DNA of 64,000 bases from Fen-1254 sp963778945 (lineage in GTDB: Bacteria > Bacteroidota > Ignavibacteria > UBA10030). Position numbers and translations under genes: made by a program. The stretch spans positions 1 to 64,000 of the forward strand of contig CAVZWL010000027.1 of assembly GCA_963778945.1 (NCBI GenBank), in the 5' to 3' direction. The notes beneath the pieces are model-generated. The model did no database searches. It was given only the letters and a program-made list of their open reading frames with translations, and was not told the origin of the DNA. This document shows positions 36,380 to 45,929 of the stretch, piece after piece; the first letter of the stretch is position 1; every line of letters starts with the position of its first letter.

Positions 36380-39300
36380 ATGAAAAAATATATTATCAGC
36401 TGCAGTTCTTATACTATGTCTGGTTCATTCGCTGAATGCACAAATACAACACGTGACCAGAACCGGCGACGGAGTGGTTTTTGAAACTTCATCAGGAACA
36501 GTGGCATTGCGCATCATCAGCGATGCTGTGATTCACGTGACCGCTTCACCGACGAAAGATCTGCCGAAACGGAAGAACCTGTCGGAGGTCGACAATCTGG
36601 CAGGAAGCGGAAAATTTACGCTTGCGGAGTCCGAGAGTGAAGTCGTTCTTAAAACATCGCGTCTGACTGTCAAGGTCAGCAAACTCGATGCTTCACTTCA
36701 TTACTATGACTCGAAACGGTCATTCTCTGCTGCAGGAAATGAACGGCGGAAAAATATTCACAAAAGCGGATGTTCCCGGCGATACGGCATGGACTGTGGA
36801 ACAGAAATACTTCTCGCCGGATGATGAAGCGATCGTCGGTCTCGGACAATATCAGTTCGATGTGATGAACTGGAAAAACGGACATATGAAAATGCATCAG
36901 CAGAATACCGCAATTGCAAGTCCGGTGATTGTATCCAACAAAGGGTACGGTTTATTCTGGCATAATTATTCATATACCGAATTCAATCCTGAAGTCGTCC
37001 CCATTCCTCTCACGACTCTTGACGACAATACGGCGGGCGTCGATTTTAAACCGCAGACAACCGGCAGGTATACGATCATTCTCGAACGCCCCGGTTCAGC
37101 GCCGATTGAAATGACAATGAATGACATCACGATTTTCAGGATGGTTGCCGGGGTAGGTTACTCCCCGTCTATTGTCACACAGGATCTCGAAGCCGGGAAA
37201 ACGTATTCTATAAAAATCAAAAACCTCGCGAAGCAAATCAATCCGGTCATTTCTTCAAAATACCTGCTGCCGGCAGGCGGCAAAGAAGGAGAGCATGGAT
37301 CTAAAAGGGGAATATTTTACGAACATGAAACTTGAAGGCACGCCTTCGTTTGTCCGCGTCGATTCCGTCATCGATTTCGATTGGGGAGAGAGCCCTCCGC
37401 AAAAGGGATTTAAACGCGAAGAATATTCCGTCCGCTGGACGGGAAAAATTGCCGCACCGGCGGCGGTTAAAAACGTTTCCATCGATGCGGCGACGGATGA
37501 CGGCGTTCGTGTTTTTATCGACGGGAAAAAGGTTATCGATGACTGGCGGGACCGCTCTCCCGAAACGGACAACTATGTGATGGATATGGAAGCGGGGAAG
37601 ACTTACGATATTCGGATTGAATATTACCAAAACGGCGGCGGAGCTTCGGCGCGTTTATCATGGACTGCCGAAAATGTAAAACACACGGAATATTTTTCAA
37701 ATCAAATTGCGCTCTTCTGCCGGACTCCGGAAATGGCGCGCTGCATGTCATTCAAATCGCAGGTTGCCGATGCTATCGATTATTATTTTATATACGGTCC
37801 GGAACCGGATCAGATCGTTTCCGGCATGAGGAAAATAACCGGCGCAGGCACCACTTTATCCGAAATGGGCATACGGCTTATTTATGAGTCAGTACGGCTG
37901 GAAGACGCAGGAAAAAATTCAAAGTGTCATCGACGGCTATCGGGAACGGAAAATTCCGCTCGATGTCGTCGTGCAGGATGCCGACTACTGGCCTCAGTTC
38001 CCGAATAATTTGTGGGGATCGCACATCTTCGACTCGAGCCGTTATGCGGATCCGAAAGCGATGGTGGAACATATTCATCGGCAGAATGCGCATACTATCG
38101 TGTCCGTCTGGCCGCGCATTAACAAAGGAACCGATGTCTATGATGCGATGGATGCGAAAGGATTTTTGCTCGGACTGCAGGATACACGCCTCAATACGAA
38201 TGAAGGGGCAGGCATTAAAGATGAATCTCCCAATGCAGCGTACGATGCTTTCAATCCCGAAGCACGAAAACTTTTTTGGCACTTTATAGATGAGCGGCTG
38301 TTCAAACTCGGCTTTGACGGCTGGTGGATGGATGCCTCCGAACCGGAATGGGGTTATGATTTTTCGCGCGCGCATACCGCGATGGGAACCGGGAAAAGAT
38401 ATCTGAACGCCTATCCGCTGATGTCGACAAGAGGCGTGTACGAAGGACAGCGATCTACGGGAAGCATAAAGCGTCCTTATATTTTGACACGTTCATCGTT
38501 TGTGGGGCAGCAGCATTTTGCAGCGACGACATGGAGCGGCGATGTCAGTCCCGATTGGGATACCTACCGCAAAGAAATTCCGGCAGGGCTTAACTACTGT
38601 GCCACCGGTCTGCCCTATTGGACGGTCGACATCGGCGGCTTCGTGCCGTATGCTTTTGCGGATTCGCCCGAGTATCCGGAACTTCTTGTCCGGTGGTACG
38701 AGTACGGAACTTTTCTGCCGATTCTGCGCGTCCACGGCTGCCGAAAAACGGAATTCTGGAATTACGATAAAAAGACGGAAGAACTTTTAACAACATACAC
38801 CAATCTTCGCTATCGTTTGATGCCGTATATTTATTCCCTGGGTGCAAAAGTGACTTTCGATAACTTTACGATCTATCGAGCATTAATGATGGATTTTAGA
38901 AGCGATGCCAATGTCTATAATATCACCGACCAATTTATGTTTGGAAAGGAATTTCTGGTCTGTCCTGTCGTCCGGCAGCACGCTCAAGCAAGAAAAGTCT
39001 ATCTGCCGAAAACGGCCGGCGGATGGAGAGATTTCTGGAACGGAAAGAGATTCGAATCAGGCCGGATGGTCGAAGCTGCGGCGCCTCTTGAAACGATTCC
39101 TTTGTTCGTCAAAGCCGGATCGATCGTGCCGATGGGGCCGTTTATTCAATATGCCGAAGAGAAGACCGACGGAACGATTGAACTTCGCGTGTATACCGGC
39201 GCGGACGGATTTTTCAGTCTGTATGAAGACGAGAACGATAACTTCGACTACATAAAAGGAATCTCGTCGGCGATTCCGTTCTCCTGGAAAGAAAAAACGA

Positions 39301-39482
39301 AGACACTGACCATTGGCGCCCGGAAAGGCGAATATCCAGGTATGTTCAAAGAGCGGAAGATAAAAGTCGTTTTTGTGGGAGAAGATCACGGCGCCGGGCT
39401 TGAAATCGAAAAAAACATAGACAGGGAAATACTTTATACAGGGAGCATCATTGAAGTAAAAGAGCCGAAAGCGGGACAATAG
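36380..39482 (+). CDS. GH31 alpha-xylosidase-like with PA14 insert, four frameshifts
   Basis: About 1033 residues when repaired. Start ATG 36380 after GGAAGAG gives a signal peptide once an extra base near 36398 is removed. N-terminal GH31 beta-domain, then a PA14 domain inserted at about 37295-37680 ('GEYFTNMKLEGTPSF', 'ATDDGVRVFIDGKKVIDDW', 'YYQNGGGASARLSW'), then the barrel with nucleophile 'WWMDASEPEW' and acid/base 'TWSGDVSPDW'. This GH31+PA14 layout is known from xyloglucan alpha-xylosidases such as Cellvibrio Xyl31A. Other extra bases lie near 36717, 37289 and 37847. It would strip xylose from xyloglucan oligosaccharides, probably in the periplasm. Confidence 0.87.
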
Positions 39483-40028
39483 ATGAATGGTAAATAGCAA
39501 ATGGTGAAGGGTAAATGGTGAATAGTGAATACTACATGGTGAAAGATAACGGGCCGCGGGGGGGATCAAATATACATGAGGGTATTTACATTGCCGGAAG
39601 AATTATAATCATATCCTTGCACATTGAGTCTATTATAAAGTATATTGCAAATCAGCTTTGCAGAGAGAAACAAAAAGCTTCTCTTGAAATACTCTTTGCA
39701 GACGAGCAGGCAATTCCTGCATCGCACGAAAAGGCATCCTGGTGCCATTCCTAAAAAATGATATTGTATTCCATGATGCCCGCCTGCCAGAGCATATAAT
39801 ATGTGCGGCGGGCAGGCATAGTACCGCGGAAATAATGCATTTCTGCATGACAAAACACATGATACTTACTTGGAGCGGCACTATAAAGAAAAGCCGGAAA
39901 AGTATCAATGATTCAAATGTCAATTTTGTATAATTAGCGCTGCATTCAGGAGTGATCCCTATCATATGCGTGTCTTAAAGATTTTTCTATGTTTGACTGC
40001 GGCCGGAGAAAGAAAGGAAAGAATTTCT
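39483..40028. other. Intergenic region with degenerate simple repeats
   Basis: 39485-39545 consists of loose 'AATGGTGAA/AATAGTGAA' units, a low-complexity stretch common in environmental FCB genomes. GCCTGCC (39782-39788) can pair with GGCAGGC (39811-39817). No gene supported, although the esterase frame is open from 39966. Confidence 0.5.
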
Positions 40029-41130
40029 GTGAAATATTTCATATGCGGGCTTCTTGCCGGGTGGCTGTCTCTCATGCAATTCCAGGAAAAGCTCATGGCT
40101 GAAAATCTCATTCGTTCGGATCATCCTTACATCCAGTATTACGGCCGTTGGGATACGCGCGACTCTGCCCGCGCTAAGTATTCATGGCCCGGCGTGTATC
40201 TGAAAGCAGAGTTTACAGGGACAAGCGTCGGCATACGTCTGGATGATCACACAAATTTTTTTAATGTTTATATCGACGGATCGTTCTGCATCTGTGTTTC
40301 ATGGGACACAGCAAGGGAAAGCAGATTATATCCTTGCAAAAAATCTTCCGCAGGGAAATCATACACTGCTTTTAAGCAGACGCAACATCACATTCGAAGA
40401 ACCGTATTCTTTCTACGGCCTCTTGCTGGACAGTGCTGCAGCGATTTTGAAACCCTCTCCAAAACCGTACCGGAAAATCGAGTTTATCGGAGATTCTTAT
40501 ACTGCCGCAGAAAGCAATGAATCAAAAGAGCCGTCACTCGCCTGGGAAGAACGGTACCCTGTGACGAATATCGATAAAGGTTTTGCTGCGGTCGTTGCCC
40601 GCCACTTCCGGGCGCAATATTCAACCATATGCCGTTCCGGAGCCGGATTGGTTTGTGATTGGAGGGGCGACACCGGAGGAACATTGCCAAAGCTCTTCAA
40701 CAGAACACTTATGGAAAAACCGGAACCTCTTTGGGATTTCAAACAATGGATCCCTCAGGTGGTCGTGGTCAGTCTGGGACTGAATGATTTCTCCGGATTG
40801 AAAGACAGCAGCGGAAATGTCTCAGAAAATAAATCGAAACTTTTCCGCAGCGCATATCATGAATTTTTAAATACCATTCGTCATGAATATGCCGGAGCGA
40901 AAATTGTTGCTTTAGCTCCGTACACGGAATGGGCGCGAAAAAATACAAAGCAGGTTGTCGAAGAAGAAAAAACTGCGGGCATGAAAGATCTGTATTATGC
41001 ATCGTATGATGAGTTTCCCGGCGGTTATGTTGCCAACCATCATCCGACCGTGGAAACTCACAAAAAAATGGCGGATCAAATTATTGCTTTTATAGAATCT
41101 TTTTGTATATTTCCAACGACATCTGAATAA
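40029..41130 (+). CDS. CE2-like acetylesterase without sorting domain, frameshifted
   Basis: About 366 residues when repaired. Homologous to the catalytic part of the esterase at 22.0 kb: jelly-roll with 'IQYYGRWD' and 'YSWPGVYLKAEFTGTSVG', then SGNH block 'IEFIGDSYTAAESNE', 'VVSLGLNDFSGL' and 'NHHPTVETHKKMAD'. One extra T near 40284 breaks the frame after 'NVYIDGS'. I chose GTG 40029 because AAAGGAAAG lies upstream and a signal peptide follows directly (VKYFICGLLAGWLSL); ATG 39966 is the alternative. Deacetylation of hemicellulose oligosaccharides, probably periplasmic as it lacks a T9SS tail. Confidence 0.8.
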
Positions 41131-41158
41131 GGCTTCTCATGAAAAATAAAGGATCGAT

Positions 41159-42171
41159 ATGATGCGATATTCGCCGGCCAGCGAACGATACAATAATATG
41201 CATTTCAAGCTCTGTGGTGCAAGCGGATTGAAACTGCCTGCAGTCTCCGTCGGATTATGGCATAACTTCGGCGGCACAGACGATTTTTTAAATGCAGCTC
41301 TATCGCTCCGGAAAGCATTCGATTGCGGAATTACTCATTTCGATCTTGCCAATAACTACGGCGTGCCTCGCAGGCAGCGCTGAAGAAAACTTCGGAAGAA
41401 TTCTCGATAAAGATTTTCTTCCATACCGCGACGAGCTTGTGATATCGACAAAAGCCGGCTACGGAATGTGGCCCGGGCCGTACGGCGATTGGGGATCGCG
41501 GAAATATTTGATTTCAAGCCTTGATCAAAGCCTGAGGCGGATGCATCTGAACTACGTCGATATTTTTTATCATCATCGTCCCGATCCGGAGACCCCCCTT
41601 GAAGAGACAATGCAGGCGCTGGATCAAATCGTCCGGTCCGGCAAAGCGCTCTATGCAGGTATTTCTTCTTATCCCCCTGCGCTCACGGTCAAAGCGGCGA
41701 AGATATTGAGAGATCTTGGGAACTCCATGTCTGATCCATCAGGTGAAATATAATATCTTCGATCGGGTGCCGGAAAATGGACTTTTAGATGTCTTGGACA
41801 AAGAACGCATTGGATGCATCGTTTTTTCGCCGCTTGCACAAGGAATGTTAACAAGCCGTTATTTTAATGGAATTCCATCCGATTCAAGAGCTGGAAAACC
41901 ACATGGCTTCCTTCGTCCCGGGGATGTTTCCGAGGCCAGAGTAGCAAAAGCGCGGCGGCTTAATGTATTAGCGGAAAAACGGGGTCAAACACTGGCTCAG
42001 ATGTCGCTCGCTTGGTTATTAAATAAGAAAGAAATCACTTCGGTTTTGATAGGAGCAAGTTCTTCCAGTCAAATTATTGAATCCGTTGGATCGTTGAAGA
42101 ATTCGAGTTGGACAAAGGAAGAACTGGAAGAGATAGAAAATATCGCAAAAAACGACGATATTAAAAAATAA
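41159..42171 (+). CDS. Aldo/keto reductase (glyceraldehyde-3-P reductase type), two frameshifts
   Basis: About 336 residues when repaired. TIM-barrel NADPH-dependent reductase of the YghZ/GPR branch: 'RYNNMHFKLCGASGLKLP', 'LGLWHNFGG'-like start, 'THFDLANNYG', 'FGRILDKDF', 'ISTKAGYGMWPGPYGDWGSRK' (in parts, catalytic Lys), 'YVDIFYHHRPD' and 'LIGASSSSQIIESV'. Extra bases near 41368 and 41718. It lies 28 bases after the esterase and ahead of the TonB receptor. Its role in sugar use is not clear: it may reduce a sugar aldehyde or detoxify methylglyoxal. Cytosolic. Confidence 0.86.
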
Positions 42172-42697
42172 ATCGTTCGAACGATGTTGCACATGTGAAT
42201 TTAGTTATTTACCTTTATTGGAATAATACAGGTTTATTGAAATGATAAAGCGGGTATCCGGCGAGGGAAAAGGATTCGTTATTTTTAGCAGAAAATATAA
42301 ATTTGACGACCGGTTTTTTCTGGCATTCCATATGCCGTGTATCCGAAGGGTTGTTGTGTCAATGATGATATAAAAACAGGACGTATTCCGTAGAAGGCGC
42401 GGAGTGCTGGTTGTCCTGAGCATGTGTGAATCATAGAGGTAATGGTTTATGAGCGGGATCATCATGAAATCATTTTCAAGTTTTCTTGTTCAATTTTTAA
42501 TATTTGCATGTTTTTCATTATGTAATCCCGGCTTCTGAACTTATCGGATGCGGTGAATATTATTGCAGTTCTCTTGCGCCAAAAAAGAATTTCGAAACAA
42601 TGGATGAGCACGAGCGGTTTTTTTGAAGAGCATACTGCTGCTTTGCTCATTTAATCTAATCTCAAAACTGGTAAACGTATATCGAAGGAGAATCAAC
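42172..42697. promoter_or_regulatory. Leader region of TonB receptor with 14-nt palindrome
   Basis: 526 bases before the receptor. ATCGTTCGAACGAT at 42172-42185 is a perfect palindrome with a central CG, the shape of a LacI- or other dimeric-regulator operator, though it is far from the start. No ORF is convincing. No second copy was found in the window. Confidence 0.35.
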
Positions 42698-45600
42698 ATG
42701 ACAATGAGTAGAGCCTGCTTACGTGCCAAATATGTTGCAATTATTTTTGCAATGTCGGCATTCATTGGTCAATCGCTTTTTGCGGCGGGATCCGGTACTA
42801 TAAAGGGGAAAATTTTAGATAAACTGACAGGCGAAGAACTTATCGGAGCGAACGTCATCGTAGTTGGTACAAGCCTTGGTGCGTCTTCGGATCTCGACGG
42901 CTCATTTGTTATTCATAACGTGCCGATCGGCGAGAGGACGATAAAAATATCATACGTCGGATATCTGCCGATATCCGAGCAGATCGTTGTTCCGGAAAAC
43001 GGCGTCATTGAAAAAGAGTTTCGGCTGACACCTCAGCCTATCCAGGGACAGGAAGTTACGGTAACAGCCCAGGCCCGCGGCCAGAACGAAGCAATTAACC
43101 AGCAGCTTGCATCTACGACCATAACCAACGTAGTTTCTTCAGAGAAGATGAAGGAATTACCGGATGCAAACATAGCTGAATCGATAGGAAGACTGCCGGG
43201 TATAACGCTGCAAAGGAATGCAGGTGAAGCAAACGCCGTGGTCGTCCGTGGATTGTCTCCGAAGTATAATGAGGTAACGATCGAAGGGGTTCCGATGATT
43301 TCGACAAATTATCAGGATCGCGGTATCGATTTGAGTTTGATCGGGGACGATTTGGTGAAAGGAGTCGAAGTATCGAAAACATTGCAGCCGAACATGGATG
43401 CCGATGCTTTAGGCGGAACGGTCAATCTGACTTTAAAGACCGCACAGGAAGGTTTCCATTTTGATGTTCGTGGCAATGGCGGCTATACGAAGTTAAACAA
43501 TTCTTATAATAATTATAAAATCGCCGCAACTGTAAGCGATAGATTCTTGAGTGATAAAATCGGACTTCAGGTGCAAGGGAGCGTCGAAGGCAAGCAGCTG
43601 CCTTCGGATCAATTTAATGCATCGTATGCGCTGCCGCAGAGCTACGTTATAAGTCCCGGCGATACAATATGGAATTTGTCTACACAAAATGCGACGACAA
43701 CACGAACTCAAACGATCAGGAATCGCTATAGCATAAGTGCGATCTTGGATTATACGTCGGATCTCGTCGATATTAAATTTTATAATGTCTACGATCAGAA
43801 GAGGGACAGTACGTTGACCAGAAGTAATCAGGATAGATTTACATCGAACGATTTTATGAGTCAGATATTTGAAACCGTCACAAAGACCGAACAAAGAACG
43901 CATTCGCTTCAATTTTTATTTAAGATCGGGACGACGGAATTACCGATATCGTTATCCTACACAAAGGGAGATGTGAGCGCACCAGGCCAGCAATTTGATA
44001 TTTATGGCCAGGAAAATCCCATCGGTTATAGCCCACTTACTGTAGGAGCAACAAATTTTACGCAGCCCTCTACTTTAATGAATCATATGGGGACTCAGCA
44101 GCCAGGATATTCTTCGCTTCAGACAATATATGAAACGAACACTACTCTTACGGACGAGCAGTACGATGCCAAACTTGATTGGAAAGTCCCGTTTAAGCTG
44201 TCTGATTTTATATCCGGGAGTTTATCCGTTGGCGGAAAATACCACAATATAAACCGTACAAGTGACTATGCATATCATTGGCTTTACTACCAATTTGGTC
44301 AGGGTGCGGGTACAAGAGGAAATCTTGCCGCATATTGCGGTAGTTTAGATCCGAATTTTTCTACAAACCTCTCAAACCAGGAGGGAATAGACGCTCACAA
44401 TTTCACTGATCCAAATTTTACATCAGGCAGTGTTTTAGGATATACGCTTGGTCCTCAATATAATATGTATCAATTGCTCAATATGCAGAATGGCTATTAT
44501 GCCAAAAATAGTAATCTGTATTATACGAATGCTGCCAATGACTATGGTCAGACGTATACGGATAAAGAGAATACGAGGGCAGGATATATCATGGGTGAAT
44601 TTAATTTCGGGAGCAGTCTTACGATAGTTCCCGGCGCTCGTTTTCAAGAGGAAAGATCGGACATCCAGGCTTACCATATTTTAGTGAACGGTCTATCTTT
44701 TACCGGTTTAGCGAGCCCTGTCGTTCCAGTGGAATTTATTACTGATAATCCGAATTGGTACCCTTCGGTCAATATTAAATATAAAGCGACCGATAACATT
44801 CAGGTCTTTGGCGCCGCCTATCGAAGCGCTTCATTGCCAAGTTTCATCGACCTCTCTCCAATGGTTATATTTAACAGTCCGTCACTCACATCAGGCAACC
44901 CGTATCTAAAACCGGCTACGGCAACAAATTTTGACCTGGGTGCATCGATTTTCAATAATGATATAGGGCTATTTACTGTAAACGTGTTTTATAAAGAAAT
45001 ATCAAATCTTATTTATTCAATGGTTAACTATCGGCCTTTCAATCATAATATTTTGCCCGGCGCGCCGGCGGATATATTAAGCAGATTGCCTCAAACTACC
45101 AATAACTTCTATGATACATCATTTGCCAATACTTTTTCTAATAAGCTCAATATAAGTACAAATATTCCGATGAATGATCCTGACCAGGCCTATCTGAGAG
45201 GTATAGAATTATCCTGGCAGACACATTTATGGTATCTTCCGTGGGTCTTGAGCGGAGTCGTCCTCGATCTTAACGTTTCATTCATGAATTCCCAACAAAC
45301 GTATCCATATTTTAAAGTTGTAACTCAAGGTGCAGGGATACACCAGACGCAGGCTTTGCAGTATTTAACAACGTCAGGACCGTTACAGGACCAGCCGAAG
45401 GCAACATATAACGCAATATTGGGCTGGGATTATAAAGGCTTTAGTGCAAGAGTCTCGTTCAGATACCAGGAGGTAACGCTTACAAGCTTAGATACACAGT
45501 ATCCGGTAAGGGATGCTTATTATGATAATGTGTTCCTGACGGATATCTCGGTGAAGCAGCAAATCTTCGAAAACCTGGCAATCTTTGCTGACGTCACAAA

Positions 45601-45730
45601 TTTAAACACACATATTGATAGCTATTATCTTAATTATTATAATGGAAATAACGGTACGTCGGGACAATTGCCGACAAGCCAGCAGACTTACGGAATGATT
45701 GCTCAATTAGGACTTAGCTTTAATTATTAA
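42698..45730 (+). CDS. TonB-dependent receptor, SusC-like without SusD
   Basis: 1010-residue outer-membrane active transporter. Start at 42698 (GAAGGAG at 42684) with signal peptide to about residue 30. Then a carboxypeptidase-D-like regulatory domain ('TIKGKILDKLTGEELIGANV'), plug domain ('MKELPDANIAESIGRLPGITLQR', in parts, 'VVRGLSPKYNEVTIEG') and a 22-strand barrel ending 'LGLSFNY'. The 'DADALGGTVNLTLKTA' box is typical of the TonB receptors used by Gram-negatives for glycan uptake without a SusD lipoprotein. It probably imports oligosaccharides made by the surface enzymes. Long and undamaged. Hairpin at 45757 follows. Confidence 0.92.
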   Translation: MTMSRACLRAKYVAIIFAMSAFIGQSLFAAGSGTIKGKILDKLTGEELIGANVIVVGTSLGASSDLDGSFVIHNVPIGERTIKISYVGYLPISEQIVVPENGVIEKEFRLTPQPIQGQEVTVTAQARGQNEAINQQLASTTITNVVSSEKMKELPDANIAESIGRLPGITLQRNAGEANAVVVRGLSPKYNEVTIEGVPMISTNYQDRGIDLSLIGDDLVKGVEVSKTLQPNMDADALGGTVNLTLKTAQEGFHFDVRGNGGYTKLNNSYNNYKIAATVSDRFLSDKIGLQVQGSVEGKQLPSDQFNASYALPQSYVISPGDTIWNLSTQNATTTRTQTIRNRYSISAILDYTSDLVDIKFYNVYDQKRDSTLTRSNQDRFTSNDFMSQIFETVTKTEQRTHSLQFLFKIGTTELPISLSYTKGDVSAPGQQFDIYGQENPIGYSPLTVGATNFTQPSTLMNHMGTQQPGYSSLQTIYETNTTLTDEQYDAKLDWKVPFKLSDFISGSLSVGGKYHNINRTSDYAYHWLYYQFGQGAGTRGNLAAYCGSLDPNFSTNLSNQEGIDAHNFTDPNFTSGSVLGYTLGPQYNMYQLLNMQNGYYAKNSNLYYTNAANDYGQTYTDKENTRAGYIMGEFNFGSSLTIVPGARFQEERSDIQAYHILVNGLSFTGLASPVVPVEFITDNPNWYPSVNIKYKATDNIQVFGAAYRSASLPSFIDLSPMVIFNSPSLTSGNPYLKPATATNFDLGASIFNNDIGLFTVNVFYKEISNLIYSMVNYRPFNHNILPGAPADILSRLPQTTNNFYDTSFANTFSNKLNISTNIPMNDPDQAYLRGIELSWQTHLWYLPWVLSGVVLDLNVSFMNSQQTYPYFKVVTQGAGIHQTQALQYLTTSGPLQDQPKATYNAILGWDYKGFSARVSFRYQEVTLTSLDTQYPVRDAYYDNVFLTDISVKQQIFENLAIFADVTNLNTHIDSYYLNYYNGNNGTSGQLPTSQQTYGMIAQLGLSFNY

Positions 45731-45756
45731 CATAAATCAATATAATCTTGAACATG

Positions 45757-45776
45757 CCCCCGCTGCAAAGCGGGGG
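45757..45776 (+). terminator. GC-rich hairpin after TonB receptor
   Basis: CCCCCGCT-GCAA-AGCGGGGG, perfect 8-bp stem with a GNRA-type loop, 27 bases after the stop. No T-tract, so it may stabilise the mRNA end or weakly terminate before the beta-helix gene. Confidence 0.55.
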
Positions 45777-45929
45777 AAATATCCGTTGACATTGATTGCG
45801 TTAAACTTTCTTCGTTCTTTTTTAGTCAAACTGCAGTCAATCAATTCGGATGAATTTTAAGAAAGGAGGTAATCGGAATAAAAATCGAGTATGTATAAAT
45901 TCATTATTAACTCACTTAGGAGAAAAGAA

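Noticed and set aside
39740..39770. TGGCAC...TGC on the minus strand resembling a sigma-54 promoter
   Set aside because: Spacing between GG and GC is 9 instead of 10 and no gene lies downstream on that strand.
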